DNA of 64,000 bases from Sedimenticola selenatireducens DSM 17993 (GCF_000428045.1 NZ_ATZE01000009.1:124001-188000), one strand, 5' to 3'. Shown: positions 1-8,860, counted from the stretch's first letter. Made by a program: numbers and translations. The notes: a model not told the origin generated them from the letters alone.

Positions 1-380
1 ACGAGACCGTGATTACGGGTGCAGTAGGGAGCGGTGATGCAGAGATATGTGCGCTCCTGTCAGAGGCAGATCTGGTGTTCGGTGCCGCCAAGGCGGGTGT
101 TCAGATATTGAATGATCGGCACCTGGCGTCTGCACTATCGGTACAGGTGTTCTGTGATGTCAATGCGGTGCCGCCTGAAGGTATAGCCGGCCTTGGCGTT
201 ATGGATAATGGTGTTGAATTGGCATCAACGCCGGCAGGTGCTCTGGGCATCGGTGCGCTGGCGGTGGGTAATGTGAAGTATCAGACCCAGCGCGCCTTGT
301 TGCAGCAGATGATTGATACCGATAAGCCGGTCTATCTGGACTTCTCACAGGCACTGGTTGTGGCCCGGAGCAAGGTGTGA
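1..380 (+). CDS. mtdB: NAD(P)-dependent methylene-H4MPT dehydrogenase, C-terminal part
   Basis: This is the 3' end of a gene whose start lies before the window; the frame is open from base 3. The visible 125 residues contain FGAAKAGVQIL and end in DFSQALVVARSKV, as in MtdB/MtdA enzymes. MtdB oxidises methylene-H4MPT to methenyl-H4MPT with NAD(P)+ in the cytoplasm, the step between Fae and Mch, both encoded just downstream. The stop is separated by one base from the ATG of the next gene, so they are probably one operon. MtdB rather than MtdA is inferred from the H4MPT context. Confidence 0.85.
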   Translation, partial: ETVITGAVGSGDAEICALLSEADLVFGAAKAGVQILNDRHLASALSVQVFCDVNAVPPEGIAGLGVMDNGVELASTPAGALGIGALAVGNVKYQTQRALLQQMIDTDKPVYLDFSQALVVARSKV

Positions 381-381
381 G

Positions 382-1491
382 ATGAACCGGGCAGAGTATC
401 TCCTCATTGTGGGTAACAGTGTGCGCTATCTTGCGCAGTCCGCCTCGCGTGGCGGTTATGCGGTGACCGGCGTGGACCTGTTTTCGGATGAGGATACGCA
501 GGCCGCCTGTCACACCGCTGTCAAAACAGTACGGCAGGATGTCGAGGGGCTTGTAGATGTCTGTCTCGGTCAGGACATGGTGGCGAACACCGCCTGGATA
601 TATGGTGCGGGGTTCGAGGCCGAACCAGAGCGGTTGCAGCAGCTGGAATCACTGGGCCGCTGTCTGGGTAACAGTCCGCGGACGCTGATGCTGTTGTCTC
701 AGCCTGCCAGCTTTTTTCCCCTGCTGGATGACCTGGCGATCAGTTACCCGCGGGTGTCATTCAGGCGGCCGCGCAAGCCGTGTGGCTGGTTAAGAAAAGT
801 CGCCGGCAGTTATGGTGGCCTGGGTGTCCGGTATGCCCAGACGGATGCCGCCGATAACCGGGTACATTATTTTCAGCGTCTGATTCCGGGCCCTGTCTGT
901 TCGCTCACTTTTCTTGCCAATGGTAGTGAAATAGAGGTGCTGGGGATTAATAAGTTGCATGCAGTGAATCCCGGTCTGGGTGATTTTCGTTTTTCTGGCG
1001 TGTACTCCAAGTTCAATCCGGGTGATGAGCACAGGCGGCAGATGATTGACATGGCGCGGAAATTGACGGCATCCCTGCAGTTATGCGGTGCGAATGGTAT
1101 CGATTGCGTGTTCGAGGGTGATCAGGTGCTCCTATTGGAGCTGAATGCCCGCCCTCCGGCCACGCTTGAACTCTATGAGCAGGCGCTTCCGGAAGGTGGC
1201 GTGGCGGCGCATATCGCTGCCTGTAACGGCATGCTCAGTGAACCGTCCCTGGAAGGCCAGGCTCAGGGATACCGGGTCTACTATGCGGAACAGGATCAGG
1301 TAATCGGCCGGGTACCCTGGCCGGATTGGTGTAGTGATCGTCCGCCAGCCGGCACCTGTTGCCTGAAGGGGGCACCGGTCTGTGGCTTGCATGCGACGGG
1401 TAACTCCAGCATCGAGGTGGCTGGACTTCTGCAGGAGAGGCTTGAACAGATCCGCTCCCTCGTCGCCTTGTCGAATCAGGAGGCGGCCTGA
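382..1491 (+). CDS. ATP-grasp protein of the H4MPT cluster (Orf5-like)
   Basis: A 369-residue protein beginning MNRAEYLLIVGNSVRYLAQS, a nucleotide-binding N-terminal fold, followed by an ATP-grasp domain with GSYGGLGVRYAQ near residues 135-150 and a metal-binding ELNARPPATLELYEQ near 255-270. ATP-grasp enzymes ligate a carboxylate to an amine or thiol through an acyl phosphate. Relatives (COG2232 type, Orf5 of Methylobacterium) sit beside mch in methylotrophs and are thought to act in H4MPT or methylofuran synthesis, perhaps adding glutamate. The substrate is not known from the sequence. The start at 382 directly follows the mtdB stop; upstream in-frame codons lie inside mtdB. Confidence 0.8.
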   Translation: MNRAEYLLIVGNSVRYLAQSASRGGYAVTGVDLFSDEDTQAACHTAVKTVRQDVEGLVDVCLGQDMVANTAWIYGAGFEAEPERLQQLESLGRCLGNSPRTLMLLSQPASFFPLLDDLAISYPRVSFRRPRKPCGWLRKVAGSYGGLGVRYAQTDAADNRVHYFQRLIPGPVCSLTFLANGSEIEVLGINKLHAVNPGLGDFRFSGVYSKFNPGDEHRRQMIDMARKLTASLQLCGANGIDCVFEGDQVLLLELNARPPATLELYEQALPEGGVAAHIAACNGMLSEPSLEGQAQGYRVYYAEQDQVIGRVPWPDWCSDRPPAGTCCLKGAPVCGLHATGNSSIEVAGLLQERLEQIRSLVALSNQEAA

Positions 1492-1492
1492 T

Positions 1493-2476
1493 ATGGCATT
1501 GCAAAATAACCCCGCTTCGATGAATCGGCATACCCGTAGTCTGGTTGATTCCCTGTTGCTGGATTCAGCGTCGCTCAGACTGTTGCCGCAACAGCTGGAG
1601 AATGGCGTTACGGTTATCGATGCCGGTATTAAATGTCATGGCGGTCTGGAAGCGGGTAGACGGATTGCCGAGATCTGCATGGGTGGGCAGGGACACGTAT
1701 CACTGCAGGCGGCGGGTACGGTGTCGGGCTGGACCTCCAATATTACCGTGCACAGCAACCAGCCGGTGCTGGCCTGTCTGGGGAGTCAATATGCAGGCTG
1801 GAGTCTGTCGCATGGTGAGGGCAAGTCGGCATTTCACGCCCTGGGCTCCGGTCCGGGCCGCATCCTTGCGCGTAAGGAAAAACTCTACGATCACCTGGGC
1901 ATTGAAGATAGCGCGGATTGTGCCACGCTGGTGCTGGAAGTTGATCAACCGCCCCCCCTTGAACTGACCGAACGTATTGCGCTGGATTGCGGTGTATTAC
2001 CGGAGCAACTGCGTCTGATACTGACGCCGACCCGCAGTTTGGCCGGTACTACCCAGGTGGTTGCGCGGGTGCTGGAGGTCGCGCTGCACAAGGCGCATGA
2101 ACTGGGTTTTGAACTGAGGCACATCGTGGATGGACTGGCGACCGCGCCGCTACCACCGCCTGCGCCGGATTTCCTGCAGGCGATGGGCCGAACCAATGAT
2201 GCCATTCTGTTTGCCGGACAGATACATCTGTTTGTTACCGGTGAGGACAGTGCGGCACAGGCCCTTGCGGATGCGCTGCCCAGTAGCACTTCAAGTGACT
2301 ACGGACGACCCTTTGCGGAGATATTCAAATCCTATGAGTACGACTTCTTCAAGATCGATCCGCTGCTGTTCAGCCCGGCACGTATCACCGTAAGCAACCT
2401 TGATTCAGGACGCAGTTTTACCCATGGCGTGATTGATCATGAGCAGTTGCTGGTCTCTTTCGGGGTCTCGCTATGA
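1493..2476 (+). CDS. mch: Methenyl-H4MPT cyclohydrolase
   Basis: A 327-residue protein of normal family length. It has motifs of Mch such as GIKCHGGLEAGRR, CMGGQGHVSL, GSQYAGWSLSH and ALGSGPGRILARKE, with FKSYEYDFFKIDP near the C-terminus. Mch hydrolyses methenyl-H4MPT to formyl-H4MPT, the step after MtdB and before the Fhc complex. The ATG at 1493 overlaps the region of the preceding TGA (ATATG arrangement), and its own TGA overlaps the next ATG (ATGA). Translational coupling through the cluster is therefore likely. The identification is secure. Confidence 0.96.
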   Translation: MALQNNPASMNRHTRSLVDSLLLDSASLRLLPQQLENGVTVIDAGIKCHGGLEAGRRIAEICMGGQGHVSLQAAGTVSGWTSNITVHSNQPVLACLGSQYAGWSLSHGEGKSAFHALGSGPGRILARKEKLYDHLGIEDSADCATLVLEVDQPPPLELTERIALDCGVLPEQLRLILTPTRSLAGTTQVVARVLEVALHKAHELGFELRHIVDGLATAPLPPPAPDFLQAMGRTNDAILFAGQIHLFVTGEDSAAQALADALPSSTSSDYGRPFAEIFKSYEYDFFKIDPLLFSPARITVSNLDSGRSFTHGVIDHEQLLVSFGVSL

Positions 2477-3384
2477 CGCTACAGGTTGCGGTCGTGACGG
2501 ATGATCCGGGCTGGCATGGCAAGCGGCTGCATGAAGCCTTTATGGCGCGGGGAGTAACCTGTCTGTTTAGCTCGCTGACACATGCGCGTATCGAGATGGA
2601 TCAGCAGATCCAGGTAGTGCTTCCCGGTTTTGAGTCGGGTCTGCCGGATGCGGTTTTTGTGCGGGGTATTCCCGGCGGTACATTGCAACAGGTGGTGTTC
2701 CATCTGAATGTACTGCATATCCTGCAAGCGCTGGGTGTACGGGTCTATAACGATGGTCGCGCCATTGAGCGGTCGGTTGACAAGGGTCTGACGACGGCGC
2801 GGTTGTCTCAAAAGGGTATTCCGACACCGGCCACCTGGGTCTGTGCCGAACGGCCGATGGCTGAAGCGATAACCGAACGGGAAACGGCGTGTGGACATCA
2901 ATTGATTTGCAAACCCCTGTTCGGATCACAGGGCAAGGGGATCGTACTGGTTAAAAACCGTGCCGATCTTCCTGATGCCGATGCGATACACCACGTCTGG
3001 TATCTGCAACGATTTATTGAACAGTCGGATGATCTGGCCTGCGACTGGCGGGTGTTTGTCATTTCAGGTGTGGCGGTGGCTGCCATGCGCAGGAGTACTT
3101 CAGGTTGGTTGGCAAATGTAGCGCAAGGCGGTATCTGCCATGCCGCGGTACCGGAAGGGGAACTGAAACACCTGGCGGAACAGGCTGTTGCCTGCGTTGA
3201 TATGGACTATGCCGGGGTGGATTTGATGCGTGATGCACTGGGCAACTGGTGGGTGATTGAAATTAACAGTGTTCCCGCCTGGCGTGGCTTGCAGCGTGTT
3301 ACCTCGGTAAACATCGCCTCCGTGCTGGCAGACGACCTGTTGATGAAGTGTCGCCATTCGCAGGCATGCGAGGCGCTTCAATGA
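2473..3384 (+). CDS. RimK-like ATP-grasp ligase of the H4MPT cluster (Orf7-like)
   Basis: A 303-residue ATP-grasp protein of the RimK/COG0189 type. Visible motifs are KPLFGSQGKGIVL near residues 142-154 (ATP loop), CDWRVFVISGVAVAAMRR near 190-207 and the metal site WWVIEINSVPAW near 256-267. Archaeal MptN, a tetrahydromethanopterin:glutamate ligase, belongs to this family, so a glutamate-adding role in cofactor tailoring is a reasonable inference. In bacteria the substrate could equally be the polyglutamate of methylofuran. The gene overlaps mch by four bases and the next gene by four bases (both ATGA). Confidence 0.82.
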   Translation: MTLQVAVVTDDPGWHGKRLHEAFMARGVTCLFSSLTHARIEMDQQIQVVLPGFESGLPDAVFVRGIPGGTLQQVVFHLNVLHILQALGVRVYNDGRAIERSVDKGLTTARLSQKGIPTPATWVCAERPMAEAITERETACGHQLICKPLFGSQGKGIVLVKNRADLPDADAIHHVWYLQRFIEQSDDLACDWRVFVISGVAVAAMRRSTSGWLANVAQGGICHAAVPEGELKHLAEQAVACVDMDYAGVDLMRDALGNWWVIEINSVPAWRGLQRVTSVNIASVLADDLLMKCRHSQACEALQ

Positions 3385-4304
3385 ACCCGATGACAACAGA
3401 ACTTCTTGCAAAGTGGTACCTGGAGGCCTGTGTATTGGATGTGGCTGCACTGAAGCCAGGAAATGTATCGATTCATTCGGCCGGTCATGGAATGGATGCC
3501 GAGCTGTTTGTACAGAGTGCTCTGGCCAGTGCGGAGATGATTACGGAACCCGGCCAGGTACTCGGAAATCGCATTTATGGTGCGGTAAAGGCCACTCAGG
3601 ATGCGGTTCGGTGTAATACCAATCTGGGCATCATTCTACTCTGCGCACCGATTATTCAGGCGGCTATTGATTATCCTGAAGAGAGATTGGAGACAGCGCT
3701 TCTCAAGGTGTTGTCCGCTGTTCGTGCAGAAGAGACGAATAGAGTGTTCGCGGCAATACGGTTGGCTAATCCGGGTGGGCTCGGTCGGACAGAATCCCAT
3801 GATGTGGCCGGTCCCGCTACCAGTCCCCTGGTGGAAGTGATGGCTCTGGCGGCTGACAGGGATTTGATCGCCCGGCAATATGCCAACGGTTTCCATGAGC
3901 TATCCAGCGTAATTCTGCCTTATCTGATCGACGCTTTCCAACGCCATGCCGATGAAGAGACTGCTGTCACTGATCTGTTTCTTTATCTGCTGGAGAGTTA
4001 TCAGGACAGCCACATTCAACGAAAGCAGGGAACGGCACGAGCGATCGCGGTTTCCCGGTGGGCTGCTGACGTGCATCAAAAATATCTCACTGCTGCTGCT
4101 GACTCGGCACGACATCTGTTGTTGCTCGAAATGGACCGGCAACTCAAACAGCAAGGTATAAATCCTGGTACGACGGCAGACTTCTGTGTTGCTGGCGTAT
4201 TCATCCATCGTTTGCAAAGGCAAACGATAAACAGCGCCGGGGTTGCCCGGAATTATCCGCGGATGATGAGGCCGATTCAGGCCAAAACACCGCTAATACT
4301 ATAA
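3381..4304 (+). CDS. CitG-like triphosphoribosyl-dephospho-CoA synthase homologue
   Basis: A 307-residue protein with the CitG family signatures ALKPGNVSIHSAGHGMD near residues 20-36, NTNLGIILLCAPI near 77-89 and DSHIQRKQGTARA near 209-221. CitG proper joins dephospho-CoA to the ribose of ATP with loss of adenine to make the citrate lyase prosthetic group precursor. No citrate lyase genes are present here. The gene is locked between the RimK-like gene (ATGA overlap) and fae, so it probably performs an analogous ATP-ribosylation, or another reaction, in H4MPT metabolism. That is inference; family membership is clear. Confidence 0.8.
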   Translation: MNPMTTELLAKWYLEACVLDVAALKPGNVSIHSAGHGMDAELFVQSALASAEMITEPGQVLGNRIYGAVKATQDAVRCNTNLGIILLCAPIIQAAIDYPEERLETALLKVLSAVRAEETNRVFAAIRLANPGGLGRTESHDVAGPATSPLVEVMALAADRDLIARQYANGFHELSSVILPYLIDAFQRHADEETAVTDLFLYLLESYQDSHIQRKQGTARAIAVSRWAADVHQKYLTAAADSARHLLLLEMDRQLKQQGINPGTTADFCVAGVFIHRLQRQTINSAGVARNYPRMMRPIQAKTPLIL

Positions 4305-4328
4305 GCCAACAATCTGAGGAGATCCGAT

Positions 4329-4841
4329 ATGGCAGTTATTAACAAGACTATGGTAGGTGAATCACTGGTCGGCGACGGCAATGAAGTGGCACACATCGAT
4401 CTGATCATGGGGCCACGCGGCTCTGCAGCAGAGACGGCTTTCTGTAATGGTCTGGTCAACAATAAAGATGGCTTTACATCACTGCTGGCTGTTGTGGCAC
4501 CGAACCTGCCCTGTAAGCCGCACACGATGATGTTCAATAAGGTGACCATCAAGGGTGCGGCGCAGGCCGTTCAGATGTTTGGGCCGGCACAGCGTGGCGT
4601 GGCCATGGCTGTCGCCGATTGCCTTGAGGATGGCACCATTCCTGCCGATGAGGCGGATGATGTGTTTATCTGCGTGGGGGTGTTTATTCACTGGGAGGCG
4701 GCGGATGACGCCAAGATCCAGGACTACAACTACGAGGCAACCAAGCAGTCAATCAAGCGGGCTGTTGCTGGTACGCCTACTCCTGCAGAGGTGATTGCGG
4801 GTAAGTCGACCAACGAGCATCCGTTTGCTGCACACGCCTAA
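4329..4841 (+). CDS. fae: Formaldehyde-activating enzyme
   Basis: A 170-residue protein, the normal length for Fae. It begins [19 protein letters not shown] and holds the catalytic-type His in [10 protein letters not shown] (residue 22 here). It also has the family stretches [17 protein letters not shown] and [20 protein letters not shown]. Fae condenses formaldehyde with H4MPT to methylene-H4MPT and is usually one of the most abundant proteins in methylotrophs. A strong Shine-Dalgarno (GAGGAG, eight bases before ATG) and an immediately following terminator fit high expression as the last gene of the mtdB-fae run. Confidence 0.97.
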   Translation: MAVINKTMVGESLVGDGNEVAHIDLIMGPRGSAAETAFCNGLVNNKDGFTSLLAVVAPNLPCKPHTMMFNKVTIKGAAQAVQMFGPAQRGVAMAVADCLEDGTIPADEADDVFICVGVFIHWEAADDAKIQDYNYEATKQSIKRAVAGTPTPAEVIAGKSTNEHPFAAHA

Positions 4842-4849
4842 GTGATCGT

Positions 4850-4878
4850 TGTGGGGTCCATTGGGCCCCACACTTTTT
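4850..4878 (+). terminator. Rho-independent terminator after fae
   Basis: A ten-base-pair stem (TGTGGGGTCC paired with GGGCCCCACA, one G-T pair), a three-base loop and a following run of five T. It starts nine bases after the fae stop and ends 20 bases before the next gene's ATG. It probably ends most fae transcripts while letting some through. Confidence 0.88.
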
Positions 4879-4898
4879 CTCCTCGTCAGGAGCAGGTT

Positions 4899-6134
4899 AT
4901 GCACTGTTTGGAATGTGGCGAAACAGTATCTCAATTGGATAACGGGCATTTGCTCGAATGCAGCAACCTGACAATCCAGGAGTATGCAATACGTCACCAG
5001 CTGCCACTGGATTTGATTCTGCATAGTGATCAGATTAACCAGCCTGATCATATTGAAAATTATGCCCGCCCTGTTGCCAGACCGACAGAGGCGGCGCGAC
5101 AGGCCCTGTTGGGGCTGCGCTGGGCGGGATTGCTACAGGAAAATGATGGTTTCGTCGATGTGGCTGGTGAAGTACGCCGCCTGGACCTGCTGTTGTGGAC
5201 TCTGAATCATCTGGTTGATTACGGTTTTCAGTTTCATCAGATTTATGAATACCGCTCGGATACACATCGTGTAGTGGCGAAAAATCTTCTCCGGGCACCG
5301 TTGCGAAATCTGGTTCATGACTGGGCAATGCCTGAACCACCACCTGCCTTTTTGGGCGCTCTGGCAGTGTACATGGCCCACCGTGCGGAGTGGCATGCGG
5401 GTTACCTGTTTATGCTCTTCAGCCGACCGATTTATGCCGAGGCCGTTCGTGAACATTTGGCCTGTAATTTTCACATCCATTGTCAGGTGCTGGATGCATC
5501 CGGTGAATCAGATGCAACAGGTGGTTCACTGTTACGCACGCTGACACTGGCTGATGGTGACAAACTGCTTGAGTTGATGAAGGATCGCTTGATGACCATG
5601 CCGACGGCCTGGGAACGTTTTCAGGCCATTACACCACAGGCAAGTGTGACCAAGGAGCTGGTTTTTGATTCCGCCCATTTTATTACTGACCATCCGGCCA
5701 AATGCTCCAACCTGCATGGAGGGCGTTATGTCCTGCAGGTGGAAGTGACCGGGCGTATCGATCCGGTAACCGGATGCGTGGTGGATTATGGCTATCTGAA
5801 ACGTGTGGTAAACCGGCTGATCATCGAACGTTTTGATCATCATCATCTGAACTATGCAGCGGAGGAGTTGGCCTGGCGGTCCAGCACCGAAATGCTATGC
5901 GTCTATATCTGGGAACAGTTGATTGAATATCTCCCCGGATTGAGTGGCATACGTCTGTATGAGACGACTAATTCATGGTGTGACTATCAGGGAAGATCAC
6001 TGGCTGAACAGCAGGTACAGGGTTCCGAATCATTGTTATATCCATTTCGTGCCAAAAGCGATTATACAGAACTTAGACGACGCCTGATTCAGCAACCGGG
6101 CAAACCCAGGATGACGGCATGCTCGGTCAGCTGA
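4899..6134 (+). CDS. Zinc-finger plus degenerate 6-pyruvoyl-tetrahydropterin synthase-like protein
   Basis: A 411-residue protein with three parts. Residues 1-45 form a small finger (C3, C6, H17, C21) followed by a segment resembling MucR/Ros proteins (TIQEYAIRHQLP). The middle is unrecognised. Residues about 250-365 match the PTPS/QueD fold: FDSAHF, C269-SNL-HGG, FDHHHLN and LYETTNSW. PTPS binds zinc through three histidines; here His260 and His273 remain but the third is Gly275. A role in pterin synthesis or as a regulator is inferred from context only. The start is set at ATG 4899 after CAGGAG; an earlier in-frame codon at 4842 would lie before and inside the fae terminator. Confidence 0.75.
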   Translation: MHCLECGETVSQLDNGHLLECSNLTIQEYAIRHQLPLDLILHSDQINQPDHIENYARPVARPTEAARQALLGLRWAGLLQENDGFVDVAGEVRRLDLLLWTLNHLVDYGFQFHQIYEYRSDTHRVVAKNLLRAPLRNLVHDWAMPEPPPAFLGALAVYMAHRAEWHAGYLFMLFSRPIYAEAVREHLACNFHIHCQVLDASGESDATGGSLLRTLTLADGDKLLELMKDRLMTMPTAWERFQAITPQASVTKELVFDSAHFITDHPAKCSNLHGGRYVLQVEVTGRIDPVTGCVVDYGYLKRVVNRLIIERFDHHHLNYAAEELAWRSSTEMLCVYIWEQLIEYLPGLSGIRLYETTNSWCDYQGRSLAEQQVQGSESLLYPFRAKSDYTELRRRLIQQPGKPRMTACSVS

Positions 6135-6810
6135 AATGCCGGATATCCGCCGCGGTCAACGCGCCATTGTGCAGCGCGCTTGCCAATAATACTCCGGCGG
6201 CGCCGGCTGATTGCAGTTTTTCGATATCAGAACGGTTGCGCACTCCACCGGCCATGTACAGGGTCGCGTCAGGCGCGACCGACTGCCAGCAGGTGAGTCG
6301 TTCCATGTCGGGACCCTGCAATGATCCCACGCGGGAGAGGTTCATCAGAATTAGGGTGTCCGGACGGCGTGCACTATCGCGCGTGATACCTGAAGGATCG
6401 CGCAGATTATCGTCGACCGAATCGATAGAGAGAATCGTCTGGTCGACTGGGAACCAACGGTTGAATTGCCAACTTTCAGAGCCGATGACCGGTCGGAATG
6501 CGAGTTGAGATTGCAATGCCTGGATTGCTGCAGGAGAGGAAAAGCCCGCGTCTACCCAGAGAATCAGTTGGGGAAAGGTGTGAGCGATTGTTTGCAGGGT
6601 CAGGAGATTATTGCCCATTCCCTGGATGGCATCCAGGTCTGCCAGGTAAAGCTGCTGCATGCCTAAGTCATCGTAAAGTCTTGCTATCAGCGGCATGACT
6701 TCACCCTGGCGGCATAACGGTGAGTCAACTGGTCGATACCCGGCGCGACGCCCTCGAATGGCGTGAACCGCCTGGCCTTGCAGAAGATCAATGACAGGGA
6801 TGATATTCAA
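6127..6810 (-). CDS. HisA-like (COG1411-type) TIM-barrel protein of the H4MPT cluster
   Basis: A 227-residue protein starting NIIPVIDLLQGQAVHAIRG, the phosphate-binding beginning of HisA/HisF barrels, with LYLADLDAIQG near residues 54-64, VDAGFSS near 87 and AGGVRNRSDIEKL near 188-200. It lacks the rest of a his operon and resembles the HisA-related proteins found in H4MPT gene islands of methylotrophs and archaea. Its reaction is not established. It begins with TTG, the only start near the conserved N-terminus, nine bases from the divergent mfnD ATG. It overlaps the PTPS-like gene end by eight bases. Confidence 0.8.
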   Translation of the reverse strand: MNIIPVIDLLQGQAVHAIRGRRAGYRPVDSPLCRQGEVMPLIARLYDDLGMQQLYLADLDAIQGMGNNLLTLQTIAHTFPQLILWVDAGFSSPAAIQALQSQLAFRPVIGSESWQFNRWFPVDQTILSIDSVDDNLRDPSGITRDSARRPDTLILMNLSRVGSLQGPDMERLTCWQSVAPDATLYMAGGVRNRSDIEKLQSAGAAGVLLASALHNGALTAADIRHFS

Positions 6811-6819
6811 GGAGTTTGT

Positions 6820-7818
6820 ATGCGGATCTTTGTATTTGAATACATAACCGGTGGTGGTTGTGTGAACGAGGAGATGATACCAAGTCTGAAGGCGGAAGGC
6901 GATATGATGCTTAACGCCATTGTCCGTGACCTGACGGAACTGGAATCAATTGATGTGCTGATCAGTCGTGACGTGCGCCTGGATTCGCTCTCCCTGCCAA
7001 CCAACATCCACTGGGTAGAGGATGACTGGTGGAGCGCCTGGCTTACCTGTGTCAATGAAGTCGATGCGGTGTTGCCCATTGCTCCGGAAACCAACGGCGT
7101 CCTGGAGTCACTGTGTCGTGCCGTTGAAGCGTCTGGAAAACTGTTGCTCAATAGCAGTGCCGAGGCGGTGTCTATAGCATCCAGCAAAAAGGCGACCGTG
7201 GACTGTCTGGCCATGCAGGGAGTTCCGGTGATACCCACCTGGCGGTTTGGGGCCCATCCCCGCTTTAATAATCAGCCACTGGTGGTGAAACCTGATCAGG
7301 GCGTGGGTTGTCAGGATATTCACATCATTGCGGATGAAGCAGCACTGATTGAGTATGTAAAAAGTCGTGACCCGATTATTGAGTGGGTGGTACAGCCCTA
7401 CATGGCGGGCCAGTCGATCAGCATGTCGATTATGGTGGGTCACAGTTGTGTCTGTCTGGTCGGCACAAATATTCAGCGGGTGGTGCAGATGAACGACGGC
7501 TTTTACCTGCTGGGGTGTGTTGTCAACGGACTCAAGAGCCACCAGGTGGAACTGCTTGAATTGGCGAAGGGGATCTGCGCGGCGATTCCAGGGCTGTGGG
7601 GCTATGTTGGCGTGGATCTGATTCTTACCGAGCAGGGCCCGGTTGTCCTGGAGATTAACCCCCGGTTAACCACCGCATATGTCGGATTGAGTCAATCGAC
7701 CGGCAGGAATCTGGCGGCGATGATCATGCAACTCGCCGAGTGCCCAGGCGCACTGCCGACGGGATTGATCACCGGTGAGTGTGTACATATCGACCTGGAG
7801 CTGGGCCGTGTCGCCTGA
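6820..7818 (+). CDS. mfnD: ATP-grasp ligase, MfnD-like (tyramine/tyrosine-glutamate ligase)
   Basis: A 332-residue ATP-grasp protein beginning MRIFVFEYITGGG, the characteristic opening of the COG1821 family. It contains VVKPDQGVGCQDIHII near residues 155-170 and the metal site GPVVLEINPRLTTAY near 272-286. Archaeal MfnD joins glutamate to tyramine in methanofuran synthesis; the bacterial analogue methylofuran has been reported to contain tyrosine and a polyglutamate tail, so the bacterial substrate may differ. An AAGGAG ribosome site at 6809-6814 precedes ATG 6820. The gene overlaps the next by eleven bases. Confidence 0.82.
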   Translation: MRIFVFEYITGGGCVNEEMIPSLKAEGDMMLNAIVRDLTELESIDVLISRDVRLDSLSLPTNIHWVEDDWWSAWLTCVNEVDAVLPIAPETNGVLESLCRAVEASGKLLLNSSAEAVSIASSKKATVDCLAMQGVPVIPTWRFGAHPRFNNQPLVVKPDQGVGCQDIHIIADEAALIEYVKSRDPIIEWVVQPYMAGQSISMSIMVGHSCVCLVGTNIQRVVQMNDGFYLLGCVVNGLKSHQVELLELAKGICAAIPGLWGYVGVDLILTEQGPVVLEINPRLTTAYVGLSQSTGRNLAAMIMQLAECPGALPTGLITGECVHIDLELGRVA

Positions 7819-8860
7819 GCGGGGAGTGATTGGCTGGGATGTCGGTGGTGCCCACCTTAAGGTGGCCTGGCAGGATCGGCGCGGTACTTTGCGGCGCGTG
7901 GAGATCCGGGCGACACCCTTGTGGCAAGGATTGGAATCGCTGGATCTGACGATACGGGAGCTGGCGCAGGAGTTGCCGCTACAAATGTGCGAGCACCGTG
8001 TCACCATGACGGCGGAGCTGGTTGACCTGTTTGACGACCGCCGGTCGGGTGTCTGTGAACTGGTTGACTGGCTGAGCGTCAGATTGCCGCCACAGCAGCT
8101 CTTTTTTTTCGCAGGCCAGGAGGGATTTGTTCCCGCCGCTGTGGCCTCTAATTTTTATGAGCAGATTGCCTCAGCCAATTGGCTGGCGACAACCAGCTTT
8201 GCAGCTTCGGTGATTGCCTCTGGTGTGATGATCGATGTCGGGAGTACCACCAGTGACCTGCTGCCATTCGATAAGCACCAGCTACAAAACAGGGGTTTCA
8301 CTGATCGTGAACGTCTTTTGCATGGTGAGATGATCTATGCGGGCATCGTGCGTACGCCGCTGATGGCGATTACCGATCGGGTTCCGTTTAAAGGTGATTG
8401 GTTGACCCTCGCCAATGAACATTTCGCCACTACAGCGGATATCTACCGCATCCTGGGTGATCTGCCGGAACATGCCGACCTCTATCCGGCTGCTGATGGC
8501 AAGGGCCACTCAATAACGGCCAGCATGCGACGATTGTCGCGCATGATCGGAGCGGACCTGGGCGATGGCTCCGATGCTGACTGGTATCGATTGGCGGCTT
8601 TTTTTGCGGATCGTCAACTGGATGCGCTCTCATTGACGTGTCAGCGGCAGTTGAGTCTCGGATTGGCTGATTCCGCGACCCTGATCGGAGCCGGAGTTGG
8701 ACGGTTTCTGGTCCAGCGTGTGGCGGATCGGCTTGGGTGCCCCTATATCGATATTGGACAACTGCTCACGCAGGGGGAATACGGTGCAAAGGCCGCGGAT
8801 TGCGCCCCGGCAGTCGCACTACTGCGTCTGCAGCAATGCCGGAGTGCCGTATGTGCCTGA
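7808..8860 (+). CDS. mfnF: Hydantoinase-like kinase-fold protein, MfnF homologue
   Basis: A 350-residue protein with ASKHA-type motifs: GVIGWDVGGAHLKVAWQD at the N-terminus and IDVGSTTSDLLPF near residues 140-152. It belongs to the COG1548 family of H4MPT-linked proteins. The archaeal member MfnF couples an aminomethylfuran diphosphate to gamma-glutamyltyramine in methanofuran synthesis, so a parallel step for methylofuran is likely. GTG 7808 is chosen because a GGAG lies eight bases upstream; it overlaps mfnD. GTG 7826 is an alternative. The stop overlaps the next gene. Confidence 0.8.
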   Translation: MSPERGVIGWDVGGAHLKVAWQDRRGTLRRVEIRATPLWQGLESLDLTIRELAQELPLQMCEHRVTMTAELVDLFDDRRSGVCELVDWLSVRLPPQQLFFFAGQEGFVPAAVASNFYEQIASANWLATTSFAASVIASGVMIDVGSTTSDLLPFDKHQLQNRGFTDRERLLHGEMIYAGIVRTPLMAITDRVPFKGDWLTLANEHFATTADIYRILGDLPEHADLYPAADGKGHSITASMRRLSRMIGADLGDGSDADWYRLAAFFADRQLDALSLTCQRQLSLGLADSATLIGAGVGRFLVQRVADRLGCPYIDIGQLLTQGEYGAKAADCAPAVALLRLQQCRSAVCA

